The position numbers and the translations under genes are program-made. From Crenobacter caeni (GTDB taxonomy: Bacteria > Pseudomonadota > Gammaproteobacteria > Burkholderiales > Chromobacteriaceae), in NCBI RefSeq assembly GCF_010435965.1, contig NZ_JAAGAA010000017.1, positions 1 to 43,363 of the forward strand: 43,363 nt of DNA, written 5' to 3'. The stretch's first letter is position 1. Each line of letters starts with the position of its first letter. Under the pieces are notes generated by a model, which did no database searches, had not been told where the DNA came from, and saw only the letters and a program-made list of their open reading frames with translations. Positions 15,915 to 23,753 of this stretch are shown here, one piece after another.

Positions 15915-16238
15915 TCAGTAGCGTGCCATCGTGGGGTCCACGCTGTTCGCCCATTCTTCCACGCCGCCTGCGAGGCTGTACACCTCGTCGAAGCCGGCTT
16001 TTTCAAGGTAGAGCGCGATCTGGTAGCTGCGCACGCCATGGTGGCAGATGGTGACGACAGGCCCGTCCGGCAGCTCGTTCATCCGCATGGGGATGAGATG
16101 CATCGGGATCGCGACGCTGCCGGCGATCGCCGCGCGCTCGATTTCCCACGGCTCGCGCACGTCGAGCAGGCAGGGCTTGTGCCGTGCCTCGTCGGCCAGC
16201 CATGCGGCCAGCGCGGTGGCGCCGATCTCGCGGACCAT
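15915..16238 (-). CDS. Single-domain rhodanese-like protein
   Basis: 107 residues forming one rhodanese domain. The active-site loop is C65-H-H-G-V-R-S, with the CH2-type DVREPWEIERAAI near the N-terminus and LAGGVEEWA near the C-terminus, as in GlpE-like sulfurtransferases. It probably carries persulfide sulfur in the cytoplasm; the acceptor is unknown. Its ATG overlaps the stop codon of the upstream methyltransferase gene by one base (TGATG), indicating coupled expression. Confidence 0.9.
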   Translation of the reverse strand: MVREIGATALAAWLADEARHKPCLLDVREPWEIERAAIAGSVAIPMHLIPMRMNELPDGPVVTICHHGVRSYQIALYLEKAGFDEVYSLAGGVEEWANSVDPTMARY

Positions 16239-16897
16239 CAGAAGCTGAAGCGTTCCGGTTCGATCGCCTCGGCACCGTCCAGGCGCTGAGTGCAGATATC
16301 GAACATCTCTTCGCTGGCGAAGTCGGTCTCGGACACGCGGCGGATGCGCAGTGCGCGCATCACCGGCAGGTCGCCGACCACGACGACCATGCGGCCGCCG
16401 ATGGCCAACTGCTGCTTGAGTGCCTCGGGGACGACTGGCAGCGAGCCGCCGACGTAGATTGCGTCAAACGGCGCCTGGCCGGGCAGGCCTTCGACGCCGT
16501 TGCCTTCGAACAGGCGGGCATTGCCGACGCCGGCCTTGCGCAGCGCGGCGGCAGCGCGTTCGAGTTGCTCACCGTCGATTTCGACGCTGAGCACTTCACG
16601 GGCGAGCTTGGCGATCAGCGCGGTAACATAGCCCGAGCCGGTACCGACTTCGAGCACCTTGTCGCCGGCGGTGACTTCCAGGTCCTGCAGCAGGCGTGCC
16701 TCGACCTTCGGTTGCAGCATCAGCTTGCCATTGGGTAGCGGCAGCTCGCGGTCGGTGAACGTGAGGTTGCGCAGGTTGGCGCTGACGAAATCCTCGCGCT
16801 TGACTTCGAACATCAGGTCGAGAATCCCGGTGTCGAGCACATCCCACGGGCGGATCTGCTGCTCAATCATGTTGAAACGTGCTTTTTCGAAATCCAT
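16238..16897 (-). CDS. Protein-L-isoaspartate O-methyltransferase-family protein
   Basis: 219 residues. The SAM-binding motif is VLEVGTGSGYVTALIA (81-96), and the N-terminal block NMIEQQIRPWDVLD is typical of the betaproteobacterial branch. True PCMT repairs isoaspartyl residues. This branch is divergent, and I cannot confirm the activity because the substrate loop region is not clearly conserved. GAGG lies 7 bases upstream of the ATG. It forms a two-gene unit with the rhodanese and is divergent from rlhA. Confidence 0.85.
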   Translation of the reverse strand: MDFEKARFNMIEQQIRPWDVLDTGILDLMFEVKREDFVSANLRNLTFTDRELPLPNGKLMLQPKVEARLLQDLEVTAGDKVLEVGTGSGYVTALIAKLAREVLSVEIDGEQLERAAAALRKAGVGNARLFEGNGVEGLPGQAPFDAIYVGGSLPVVPEALKQQLAIGGRMVVVVGDLPVMRALRIRRVSETDFASEEMFDICTQRLDGAEAIEPERFSF

Positions 16898-17028
16898 GCT
16901 CAGCCTCGGTGTGCTTCATGACAATAACTTGCGAGTATCGCATATTTGTACAGCATTGACAGCGTACCGCCTTGTCCGCGCGCAGCCTCGATGCTTGCGA
17001 TCCGTTTCCTGCAAGTGCCTGATTCCGC

Positions 17029-17034
17029 TATACT
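17029..17034 (+). promoter_or_regulatory. -10 element for rlhA
   Basis: TATACT lies 53 bases upstream of the rlhA ATG in the divergent pcm-rlhA gap. The -35 region (TTTCCT at 17005-17010) is weak. Confidence 0.4.
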
Positions 17035-17086
17035 TCCGCCCCTCCCGCGCAAGCGCACCTCTTAGCCCCCGTCGCAAGGAAAGATC

Positions 17087-19060
17087 ATGAGCCTGTTGCC
17101 GCATCAGCTCGAGCTGTTGTCGCCCGCCAAAACCGCCGAAATCGGGCGGGAAGCCATCCTGCATGGCGCGGACGCCGTCTATATCGGCGGCCCGAGTTTT
17201 GGTGCGCGGCATAACGCGTGCAACAGCGTCGCCGACATCGCCGAACTGGCGCGTTTCGCGCACCGCTACCACGCGCGGGTGTTCGTCACCCTCAACACCA
17301 TCCTGCACGAGGCCGAACTCGAGCCGGCGCGCACGCTGGTCCACCAGTTGTACGACGCGGGTGTCGACGCGCTGATCGTGCAGGACATGGCGATGCTCGA
17401 ACTGGACCTGCCGCCGATCGAACTGCACGCGTCGACCCAGTGCGATATCCGCGACGCGGCGAAGGCCCGCTTCCTCGCCGACGCCGGTTTCTCGCAGCTG
17501 GTGTTGGCGCGCGAGCTGACGCTCGCGCAGGTCGGCGAGATCGCCCGCTCGGTGGGCGACGCCGCCGCGATCGAGTACTTCGTGCACGGAGCGCTGTGCG
17601 TGGCGTTCTCCGGCCAGTGCTATATCAGCCACGCCGACACCGGGCGCAGTGCCAACCGCGGCGACTGCTCGCAGGCGTGTCGCCTGCCGTACACGCTGAC
17701 CGACGGCGAGGGCAGGGTGGTCGCGTACGACAAGCACCTGCTGTCGATGAAGGACAACAACCAGAGCGCCAATATCGGCGCGCTGATCGACGCCGGCGTG
17801 CGCTCGTTCAAGATCGAGGGGCGTTACAAGGACGCGTCCTACGTGAAGAACATCACCGCGCATTACCGGCAGCTGCTCGACGAGGCGCTTCAGGCGCGGC
17901 CCGCGCTCGCGCCTGCGTCCAGCGGCCACGCCGAGGTGTTCTTCACGCCGGACCCGGACAAAACTTTCAACCGCGGCGCGACCGATTACTTCGCCACCGG
18001 CCGCAAGGCCGACATCGGCGCCTTCGATTCGCCCAAGTTCGTCGGCAAGCCGCTGGGTGTGGTCACCCGGGTGACCGACCGCTATCTGGAAATGGAAAGC
18101 GGCGAGACGCTGGCCAACGGCGACGGCCTCAACTTCATGAAAAAGCGCGAGGTGGTCGGCTTCAACGTGAATACCGTCGAGCGGCTGGGCGACATGGATG
18201 GCGGCGCGCGCTGGCGCGTGGTGCCGAACGACACGTCGCTGCTGCAGGGGCTGCGCGCCGGGACCGAACTGTGCCGCAACCGAGACCACGCGTGGGAGCT
18301 TGCCTTGCTGCGCCCGTCGGCCGAGCGACGGGTCGGCGTCTGGCTGACGCTGTCCGACGATGAACAGGGGCTGGTGTTGAGCGCGGTCGACGAAGACGGT
18401 GTGGCCGCCTGCGTGTGCGCGCCGATGGCGCTGGAAACGGCGCGCGACGCCGAGCGGGCGCTGGCCGGCCTTACCGCATCGTTGAACAAGTCCGGCAACA
18501 CCATGTTCCGCGCCGAGTCGGTCGAGTTGAAGTTGGGCGCGCCGTGGTTCGTGCCGGCGTCCACCGTCAACGCGCTGCGCCGGGACGTGCTCTGTGCGCT
18601 TGAAGAGGCGCGTGTCGCCGCCTGGCAGCGCCCGCAGCGCAAACCCGAACTCGACCCGCCGCCGTCCTACCCGGAAGGCTCGATCAGCTACCTTGCCAAT
18701 GTCTACAACCCGCTGGCCTGGCAGTTCTACCGCCGTCACGGCGTCGAGCTGATCGACCTCGCGTACGAGGCGCACCACGAGGCGGGCGAGGTCAGCCTGA
18801 TGATCACCAAGCACTGCCTGCGCTACAGCTTCAACCTGTGCCCGAAGCAGGCGAAGGGCGTGCAGGGGGTGATGGGGCAGGTGCGTGCCGACCCGATGAC
18901 GCTGAAGAGCGGCGACGAGACCTACACGCTGCGTTTCGAATGCCGGCCGTGCGAGATGCACGTGATGGGCAAGATGAAGAAGCACGTGCTGCAGGCACCG
19001 CCGCCGTCCGACGTAGCGGTCGCGCAGCCGATGACCTTCTACCGTCAGCGGCCGCGCTGA
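17087..19060 (+). CDS. rlhA: 23S rRNA 5-hydroxycytidine C2501 synthase RlhA (U32 family)
   Basis: 657 residues, close to E. coli RlhA (653) and far longer than TrhP/YegQ. The first 350 residues form the U32 barrel with LLSPAKTAEIGREAILHGA and HASTQCDI. A cysteine set starting at C171 (GALCVAFSGQCYISH, RGDCSQACR) probably binds an iron-sulfur cluster. The C-terminal collagenase-like region ends in CLRYSFNLCPKQAKG and ECRPCEMHVMGKMKKH. The enzyme hydroxylates C2501 of 23S rRNA using prephenate-dependent chemistry. AAGGAAAG precedes the ATG. Confidence 0.93.
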   Translation: MSLLPHQLELLSPAKTAEIGREAILHGADAVYIGGPSFGARHNACNSVADIAELARFAHRYHARVFVTLNTILHEAELEPARTLVHQLYDAGVDALIVQDMAMLELDLPPIELHASTQCDIRDAAKARFLADAGFSQLVLARELTLAQVGEIARSVGDAAAIEYFVHGALCVAFSGQCYISHADTGRSANRGDCSQACRLPYTLTDGEGRVVAYDKHLLSMKDNNQSANIGALIDAGVRSFKIEGRYKDASYVKNITAHYRQLLDEALQARPALAPASSGHAEVFFTPDPDKTFNRGATDYFATGRKADIGAFDSPKFVGKPLGVVTRVTDRYLEMESGETLANGDGLNFMKKREVVGFNVNTVERLGDMDGGARWRVVPNDTSLLQGLRAGTELCRNRDHAWELALLRPSAERRVGVWLTLSDDEQGLVLSAVDEDGVAACVCAPMALETARDAERALAGLTASLNKSGNTMFRAESVELKLGAPWFVPASTVNALRRDVLCALEEARVAAWQRPQRKPELDPPPSYPEGSISYLANVYNPLAWQFYRRHGVELIDLAYEAHHEAGEVSLMITKHCLRYSFNLCPKQAKGVQGVMGQVRADPMTLKSGDETYTLRFECRPCEMHVMGKMKKHVLQAPPPSDVAVAQPMTFYRQRPR

Positions 19061-19076
19061 CGTTCCACGTGAAACA
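19061..19076. promoter_or_regulatory. parS site 2
   Basis: GTTCCACGTGAAAC (19062-19075) matches the parS core with one arm carrying C instead of T. It sits directly after the rlhA stop codon and before the next gene. Confidence 0.82.
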
Positions 19077-19089
19077 GGATTGAAAACGG

Positions 19090-19476
19090 ATGTACGCAGA
19101 CATCGAAAGGCTGGAAACCTGGACCCGCTACAAGCAGGGCCTGTGCAAGGATTGCATGGGTAGCTGCTGCACGATGCCGGTCGAGGTGAAGCTGCCCGAC
19201 CTGGTCCGCATGGGGTTGGTCGACGAATTCGAGCTCGAAGAGCCGGCGAAGAACATCGCCAAGCGCCTGCAGAAGGCGCGCCAGATCGAGCACTTCAACC
19301 ACAAGTACGGCGTGTTCACGCTGGCGCGCCGCGCCAATGGCGACTGCGCGTGGCTGGACCCGGTCAGCCGCCTGTGCACGGTCTACGACAGGCGGCCGGA
19401 AACCTGCCGCAAGCATCCGCAGATCGGGCCGCGCCCGGGTTACTGCGCGTACACTCGCAAGTCGCTGGTGCGCTGA
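19090..19476 (+). CDS. YkgJ-family cysteine cluster protein
   Basis: 128 residues. Cysteines at 19, 22, 26 and 27 (CKDCMGSCC) and later CAWL, CTVYDRRPETC and GYC form the zinc- or iron-chelating pattern of the YkgJ/UPF0153 family. It is a soluble cytoplasmic protein; members are suspected metal-site chaperones, but the function is not established. It follows rlhA closely in the same direction, with only a parS site between them, and is probably co-transcribed. Confidence 0.9.
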   Translation: MYADIERLETWTRYKQGLCKDCMGSCCTMPVEVKLPDLVRMGLVDEFELEEPAKNIAKRLQKARQIEHFNHKYGVFTLARRANGDCAWLDPVSRLCTVYDRRPETCRKHPQIGPRPGYCAYTRKSLVR

Positions 19477-19545
19477 CGCCTTCCTCATCCGTCGGCCGCT
19501 TTTGTGATAAAGTCTGCGCCGTCCGCTGCATCCGTGCTGCGGGCT

Positions 19546-19630
19546 GCCCCGATGGTGAAATTGGTAGACACAAGGGACTTAAAATCCCTCGGCTTAGGCT
19601 GTGCCGGTTCGACCCCGGCTCGGGGCACCA
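19546..19630 (+). tRNA. tRNA-Leu (anticodon TAA)
   Basis: 85 bases including an encoded CCA. The acceptor stem pairs GCCCCGA with TCGGGGC. The anticodon loop CTTAAAA gives TAA, the long variable arm is that of a class II tRNA, and the T-loop is GTTCGAC. It is followed by a small lower-GC islet whose far end has a degenerate copy of the tRNA 3' end. Confidence 0.97.
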
Positions 19631-19664
19631 ATAAGCGTTCCAACGAGTTCCAGAGAAGTCCAGC

Positions 19665-19699
19665 AAAAGCCCCGTAGACAAAGGTTTGCGGGGTTTTTT
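19665..19699 (+). terminator. Terminator after tRNA-Leu
   Basis: Short GC arms (GCCCCG with CGGGG) around a 13-base loop are followed by a T run (TTTTTT). It lies 35 bases after the tRNA. Confidence 0.65.
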
Positions 19700-19816
19700 G
19701 TGGCCAATGCGTTGCGAGGGGCCTCCGTTGCTTCCGGCTGATCGCGGGGGTATGTTTGGGGGTATCTTGTAGTTCGCTTGTGGCTGCCACATCCATCCAT
19801 TCATTTGCCCCGCGCA

Positions 19817-20854
19817 TTAGTTGCCTGCCGAATCCTTCGTCTTTTCCGCCCTTTGTTCCAGTCGTTTGAGCACGTTGTCGAATGTGCTCCGCAGGAGCTT
19901 GTCGGCTCCGAAGCCCGACGCGACCGCCAGCGCCGCGTAGACATAGCCGGCGTCGGCCGTTCCTACGTTGATGGTGATCAGTTGCGAGGCCGCGGCATGG
20001 CCTGCAGAGCCGTCCGGGGTCACGATCGCGAACAGCAGCTTCGACTTTTCCAGTACGAACACGAATAGCGCGGCAAACGCGCCCATCAGTGGCTTGGCCA
20101 GCAAGTGGAGCAGAAAGTAACGGAAGAACGGGCCGCCGCGCACGTAGAGGAAGTCCTCTCGCGTGAGCACATTGCTGACATAGGCGCCCATCAGTCCGAG
20201 TACAAGCAGCGTCTTGGAGTGCGCTTCCAGGCCGCCTTGCGCGAGGCCGTGAAGCGCATTGCCGTCGTGGAGACACCACGCTAGCACCAGCAGCAGGCCG
20301 AGGATCATCGCGCTCCATAGGCTGGTCAGGGTATTGGCCGACAGCTGCCAGAAGCTACGGTCCATCTGCTCGTTGACCTGCTGCAGTGCGTCTTTCGCCG
20401 TGGCGTGATCGGCGGGTGTCGCGTTGCCATTGTTCACCCTATCGATTACGCCGATCAGTCGTCCTTTGGGACCGATCCAGTCGGCGCGAGACTTCTCTTC
20501 CGTGATGTTCAGGTCGAACGCCGTCTTTATTTCAACCGCCTTGCCGGCGAACTCTTCCGGCGTCATCAGCAGGATGAGCTGTTCATCGACCCGGTGCAGC
20601 AGCTCCCACACGAGGTGCGGGTGCTTGTGGCTCAGGAACGGGAACTTCGGACCGAATGCCGGCCGATCGAGGAGGTCATGTGCTCTGCCCAGATAGACCT
20701 TGCAGATCCCGACCACACGCTTCTGTTCGTCCGTAAGCTGGCGCGCCTCGAATTCGTTGAGCGATACCTCCAGGCTGGTGATCTTGGACTGTAGCCGTTC
20801 AGCCGACGGACTCATCCAGTCCGGGACTAGACGGCGTTGCGTTCGTTCGCTCAT
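19817..20854 (-). CDS. Membrane protein of unknown function, helical N-terminal half
   Basis: 345 residues. The first 190 are charged and likely helical (SAERLQSKITSLEVSLNEFE reads as a coiled coil). The C-terminal part has about four hydrophobic segments (LTSLWSAMILGLLLVLAW, TLLVLGLMGAYVSNVL, MGAFAALFVFVLEK, AGYVYAALAVASGFGADKLL). The ATG at 20854 has AGGGG 5 bases upstream; ATGs at 20857 and 20871 are alternatives. Base composition is lower in G+C than its neighbours and it lies in the islet after tRNA-Leu, suggesting transfer. I do not recognise the family. Confidence 0.75.
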   Translation of the reverse strand: MSERTQRRLVPDWMSPSAERLQSKITSLEVSLNEFEARQLTDEQKRVVGICKVYLGRAHDLLDRPAFGPKFPFLSHKHPHLVWELLHRVDEQLILLMTPEEFAGKAVEIKTAFDLNITEEKSRADWIGPKGRLIGVIDRVNNGNATPADHATAKDALQQVNEQMDRSFWQLSANTLTSLWSAMILGLLLVLAWCLHDGNALHGLAQGGLEAHSKTLLVLGLMGAYVSNVLTREDFLYVRGGPFFRYFLLHLLAKPLMGAFAALFVFVLEKSKLLFAIVTPDGSAGHAAASQLITINVGTADAGYVYAALAVASGFGADKLLRSTFDNVLKRLEQRAEKTKDSAGN

Positions 20855-21480
20855 CATTTCCCCTGCGCTCATGTGGCGATCGCGGCGGCGAACCCTCTGC
20901 ATCCACAGCCCGGTTCATGCCGTCCGCTGCACCCTCTGCAGCATGCTGACCATATTGTTTCGTAGATCTTCGGGGCGCCGTTGGCAAAGCGCCAGAGATG
21001 CGAATCGCCATTAACGGTAAGCTTCATTTCCTGCAGGTTGTTGCAGGCACGGCCAAGAACCAGAAACTGCAGGGGAGGAGGGCGTTGTCCCGACTCCTAG
21101 GCGCGCATCCTGCACGCTTTGCATCACCGCTGCCGCTGCCTTCCTTGCGCTCTGTCCGACTGTTTGATCGCTTGCGTGAGCGTCAGTCCTTCGAGCATTA
21201 AAGTCTGCGCGCCGAAACAATCCAGAGTTGGCGAGGGCGGGTCCATGCACGGCAGCTCGGCCAGTTTTCTTCATGGGGTACGGAGTGATGGCTGATCAAA
21301 ATGCGGCAGCCGTGCTAGCATCCGGGGGTGCCGCCAGTGCGCTGGCGGGTAATGCGGGCTACTTCGCATTTGCTTGTTGTGCTACACCCGGTGTTTACAA
21401 GGCTTTGAGGCGGTGTGTTCACCCCCGGCTCGGCACCGTCCATCCTCATCCGGCGCGAGAGCGCTGACCGAAAATCCGCC
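20855..21480. other. Gene-poor 626-bp stretch of the islet
   Basis: Short open frames exist here (for example 21011-21274 minus and 21285-21467 plus) but none has a convincing ribosome binding site together with a recognisable product. The segment ends with the tRNA-like repeat at 21418-21436. It reads as decayed mobile DNA. Confidence 0.4.
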
Positions 21481-21747
21481 ATGAACATTCCGCAACCCGG
21501 CAACCCGCTGCACGGCGTCACGCTCGAGCGCATGCTGACCGAACTGCAAGAGGCCTACGGCTGGCCGACGCTGGCCAGACGCATCGAGATCCGCTGTTTC
21601 AGCCACGAGCCCAGCATCAAGTCCAGCCTGAAGTTTCTGCGCCGTACGCCGTGGGCGCGTACGCAGGTCGAGGCGCTGTACATGGAACTGTTGCGCGAGC
21701 GCGCGGCGGACAAGCGTCCGCGCCTGTTCGCGCGCAAGGAGAAGTGA
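21481..21747 (+). CDS. VF530-family (DUF2132) small DNA-binding-like protein
   Basis: 88 residues. The family block is NPLHGVTLERMLTELQEAYG, then RRIEIRCF and PSIKSSLKFLRRTPWART, typical of the VF530/DUF2132 family, a compact helical fold thought to bind DNA. The function is unknown. No strong Shine-Dalgarno is visible before the ATG, but the family N-terminus fits this start. The stop overlaps the next start (TGATG), so the two genes are coupled. Confidence 0.85.
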   Translation: MNIPQPGNPLHGVTLERMLTELQEAYGWPTLARRIEIRCFSHEPSIKSSLKFLRRTPWARTQVEALYMELLRERAADKRPRLFARKEK

Positions 21748-22121
21748 TGCGGGAAGACGGGAAGAAGGGCGACGCGCCGCTGCTTGAGGTATCCGCCCTG
21801 TGTGGGGCGTTGCAGCGTTTCGCGGACGAGCGCGACTGGCAGCGCTTTCATACGCCGCGCAACCTTGCGCTCGCGCTGGTCGGTGAAGTCGGCGAGCTTG
21901 CCGAGATTTTCCAGTGGAAGACCGACGCCGAGGCGGCGTCGATCGGCGACGACCCCGCCGCGTTCGAGCATCTGGGCGAGGAGATCGCCGACGTGCTGCT
22001 CTACCTGGTCCGTCTCGCGCAGGTCACCGGCATCGACCTGCCGCACGTGGTGGCCGACAAGCTCGCCAAGAACGCGCAGAAGTACCCGGCGCCGGGCCTG
22101 GCCGGCTCACAGGAAGCGTAA
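21747..22121 (+). CDS. MazG-like nucleotide pyrophosphohydrolase
   Basis: 124 residues of the all-alpha NTP pyrophosphatase fold. Acidic metal ligands are visible in LVGEVGELAEIFQW (about 47-60) and EEIADVLLYLVRLA (about 83-96), the ExxE...ExxD arrangement of the dCTPase/RS21-C6 branch. It likely hydrolyses a canonical or modified dNTP to the monophosphate, cleaning the nucleotide pool. AGGAG is 5 bases upstream of the ATG. Its last 15 bp overlap the 3' end of the HD-GYP gene in convergent orientation. Confidence 0.9.
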   Translation: MREDGKKGDAPLLEVSALCGALQRFADERDWQRFHTPRNLALALVGEVGELAEIFQWKTDAEAASIGDDPAAFEHLGEEIADVLLYLVRLAQVTGIDLPHVVADKLAKNAQKYPAPGLAGSQEA

Positions 22122-23306
22122 AGGGTCGAGCCGCCATTTTTCCGCGGACTCGTGGCGGACGATCCTGTCCTGGCTGCGGGTAAGGTCGACCAGCTCTGGC
22201 GGGATGTGCGTGTTGCCCTTGCTGCTGAAAAACACCTTCACCAGCGGGCTGATCAGGCTGCTTTCGTTCTGCTCGACGACCACGCCCAGCCGGCCGCTCT
22301 CCAGGATCACCAGCGTACCGACGGGGTAGATGCCGATGCAGCGCATGAACGCCTGCACTAGCTTGGGGTTGAAGTGGAACTTCGACCATTCGTAGATCTT
22401 GCGCAGCGCGTCGGTCGGCGTCATCCCCTTGTGGTAGCAGCGGTCGGAGGTCAGCGCATCGTAGACGTCGACGATGGCGGCCATCTGGCCGAGCATCGAG
22501 ATCTGGTCGCCCTTGAGGCCGGCCGGGTAGCCGCTGCCGTCGTGCCGTTCGTGGTGCTGCGCGGCGACTTCGACCGATAGCGGCGAGATGCCCGACGTCT
22601 GCTCGAGGATGCGCTGGCTTTCGACGACGTGGCACTTGATCACCGCGAATTCCGCCTCGGTCAGCTTGCCCGGCTTGTTGAGGATCTCGTCCGGCACCTT
22701 CATCTTGCCGATGTCGTGCAGCATGCCACCGATGCCGGCCAGGTGGATGCTCTGCTTGTCCATCCCCATCGCGTTGCAGAAGCTAACCATCAGCGCGCCG
22801 ACGCTGACCGAATGGCGGAAGGTGTAGTCGTCCTTGTTCTTGATCCGGCACAGGGAAAGCAGCGCGCCGTTGTTGCGCAGGATGGACGAGGTCATGCGCC
22901 CGACCACGGGCTCGACTTCTTCCAGTTCGACCTGCTTGCCCAGCCTGACGTCGCGCATGATGTCGAAGACGATGCGGTTGGCCTGCTCGTGGATGACCCT
23001 GGCCTGCTGCAGCTCGGCGCCGGCTTCCAGCTTCTGCGGCAAGGCCTGTTCGCGCGCGGCGAAAGCGGTCATCTCGCTTTCCAGCCGCTCGCGCACCTCG
23101 CTGACGGTCGGCGCGTGCGAGACGTCCAGCCCGCGCAGGGTGTCGATATATACCTCGTGGATGCCGCTGGCGGCGATCTTGGCGATCGCGGACTCGTCGC
23201 GGACTAGGAAGCGCTGCATCAGGAAGGGATGCGACATCCAGTCGCAGTTCAGGTCGTGGATGTACATGCCGACCTTGAGGTCGTCAACTTGGATGCACTT
23301 GATCAT
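22107..23306 (-). CDS. HD-GYP domain cyclic-di-GMP phosphodiesterase (DUF3391 N-terminus)
   Basis: 399 residues. The N-terminal ~100 residues match the DUF3391 domain that often precedes HD-GYP (MIKCIQVDDLKVGMYIHDL). The catalytic part has the HD pair at 197-198 in GMLHDIGKMKVPDEILNKPG and the GYP signature HDGSGYPAGL (255-264). It would hydrolyse c-di-GMP and thereby influence motility or biofilm. All main metal-ligand motifs appear intact. No Shine-Dalgarno is obvious at the ATG. Confidence 0.93.
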   Translation of the reverse strand: MIKCIQVDDLKVGMYIHDLNCDWMSHPFLMQRFLVRDESAIAKIAASGIHEVYIDTLRGLDVSHAPTVSEVRERLESEMTAFAAREQALPQKLEAGAELQQARVIHEQANRIVFDIMRDVRLGKQVELEEVEPVVGRMTSSILRNNGALLSLCRIKNKDDYTFRHSVSVGALMVSFCNAMGMDKQSIHLAGIGGMLHDIGKMKVPDEILNKPGKLTEAEFAVIKCHVVESQRILEQTSGISPLSVEVAAQHHERHDGSGYPAGLKGDQISMLGQMAAIVDVYDALTSDRCYHKGMTPTDALRKIYEWSKFHFNPKLVQAFMRCIGIYPVGTLVILESGRLGVVVEQNESSLISPLVKVFFSSKGNTHIPPELVDLTRSQDRIVRHESAEKWRLDPLRFL

Positions 23307-23576
23307 GATGGAGACGACTGTTTGGTGTTATCAATATCTGAATCAACAAGTTAAGCTAACAATTGCGCCGTTTTTTTACTAGCGCTTGTTGCCAGGCTAT
23401 CTTGCTTCAAATGATGGGTGGTTTGGGGTTTTTGTTGGTGTTTTGTGTCTTTATTGTAATATTATGCTTTTTGAGTTGATTTTTTTCGACGCTTTGTTTC
23501 GTTTTTGCGACCACGTGGCTGGCGTTGAAACGATAAAGTGATTAGAATTGCGCGGTTTGTTCGGACGACCCCCGCA
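23307..23576. other. AT-rich intergenic region between HD-GYP and pyrBI
   Basis: 270 bp, distinctly richer in T and A than the rest of the window, with long T runs. It holds a good plus-strand promoter (23432-23460) for the pyrBI leader and presumably the minus-strand promoter of the HD-GYP gene. No gene is seen. Confidence 0.6.
23432..23460 (+). promoter_or_regulatory. Promoter of the pyrBI operon
   Basis: TTGTTG (23432-23437), a 17-base spacer and TGTAAT (23455-23460) fit sigma-70. Transcription would start near 23467, about 110 bases before the leader ATG and 290 before pyrB. Confidence 0.5.
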
Positions 23577-23687
23577 ATGTTGAAAATTCTTCAAGTGAAA
23601 CAAGGGCTTGCAGACCGCCTCGGCGGCGCAGACGCATTGTTTCCCGCATTGCCCGGGCCCAACCGGATCCACAAGAAAAGCTCCTGA
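23577..23687 (+). CDS. Putative pyrBI leader peptide
   Basis: A 36-residue open frame (MLKILQVKQGLADRLGG at the start, RIHKKSS at the end) whose TGA stop lies inside the 5' arm of the attenuator hairpin. The E. coli pyrBI operon is controlled by UTP-sensitive attenuation through such a leader: a ribosome close behind a paused polymerase prevents the terminator from forming. The position fits that model well. Against it, no Shine-Dalgarno precedes the ATG, and the sequence differs from E. coli PyrL. Confidence 0.5.
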   Translation: MLKILQVKQGLADRLGGADALFPALPGPNRIHKKSS

Positions 23688-23709
23688 TTTTATCAGGGGC
23701 TTTTTTTTT
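23676..23709 (+). terminator. Attenuator hairpin in the pyrBI leader
   Basis: A 13-bp stem with one G-T wobble (AAAAGCTCCTGAT with ATCAGGGGCTTTT) and a TTT loop runs into nine T residues. No plus-strand gene lies upstream for 1.5 kb, so its only role can be to regulate pyrB, which starts 45 bp later. Confidence 0.85.
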
Positions 23710-23753
23710 AAGTATTAATAAGAGCGTGCGAGAAACCCTACAGGAGCGTGAAC

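Larger units (their letters stand above)
19631..21440. mobile_element. Possible integrated-element remnant at tRNA-Leu
   Basis: The segment between the tRNA 3' end and about 21440 is visibly poorer in G+C than its surroundings and holds only one gene of unknown function. Direct repeats GGGGGTAT lie at 19746-19753 and 19758-19765, resembling arm sites of tyrosine integrases. At 21418-21436 the sequence TTCACCCCCGGCTCGGCACC resembles the tRNA end TTCGACCCCGGCTCGGGGCACC. No integrase gene remains, so this is inference. Confidence 0.4.

Noticed and set aside
23510-23523. CACGTGG core upstream of pyrBI as a sixth parS
   Set aside because: The flanking bases GAC and CTG do not match GTTY/RAAC; only the central CACGTG fits.
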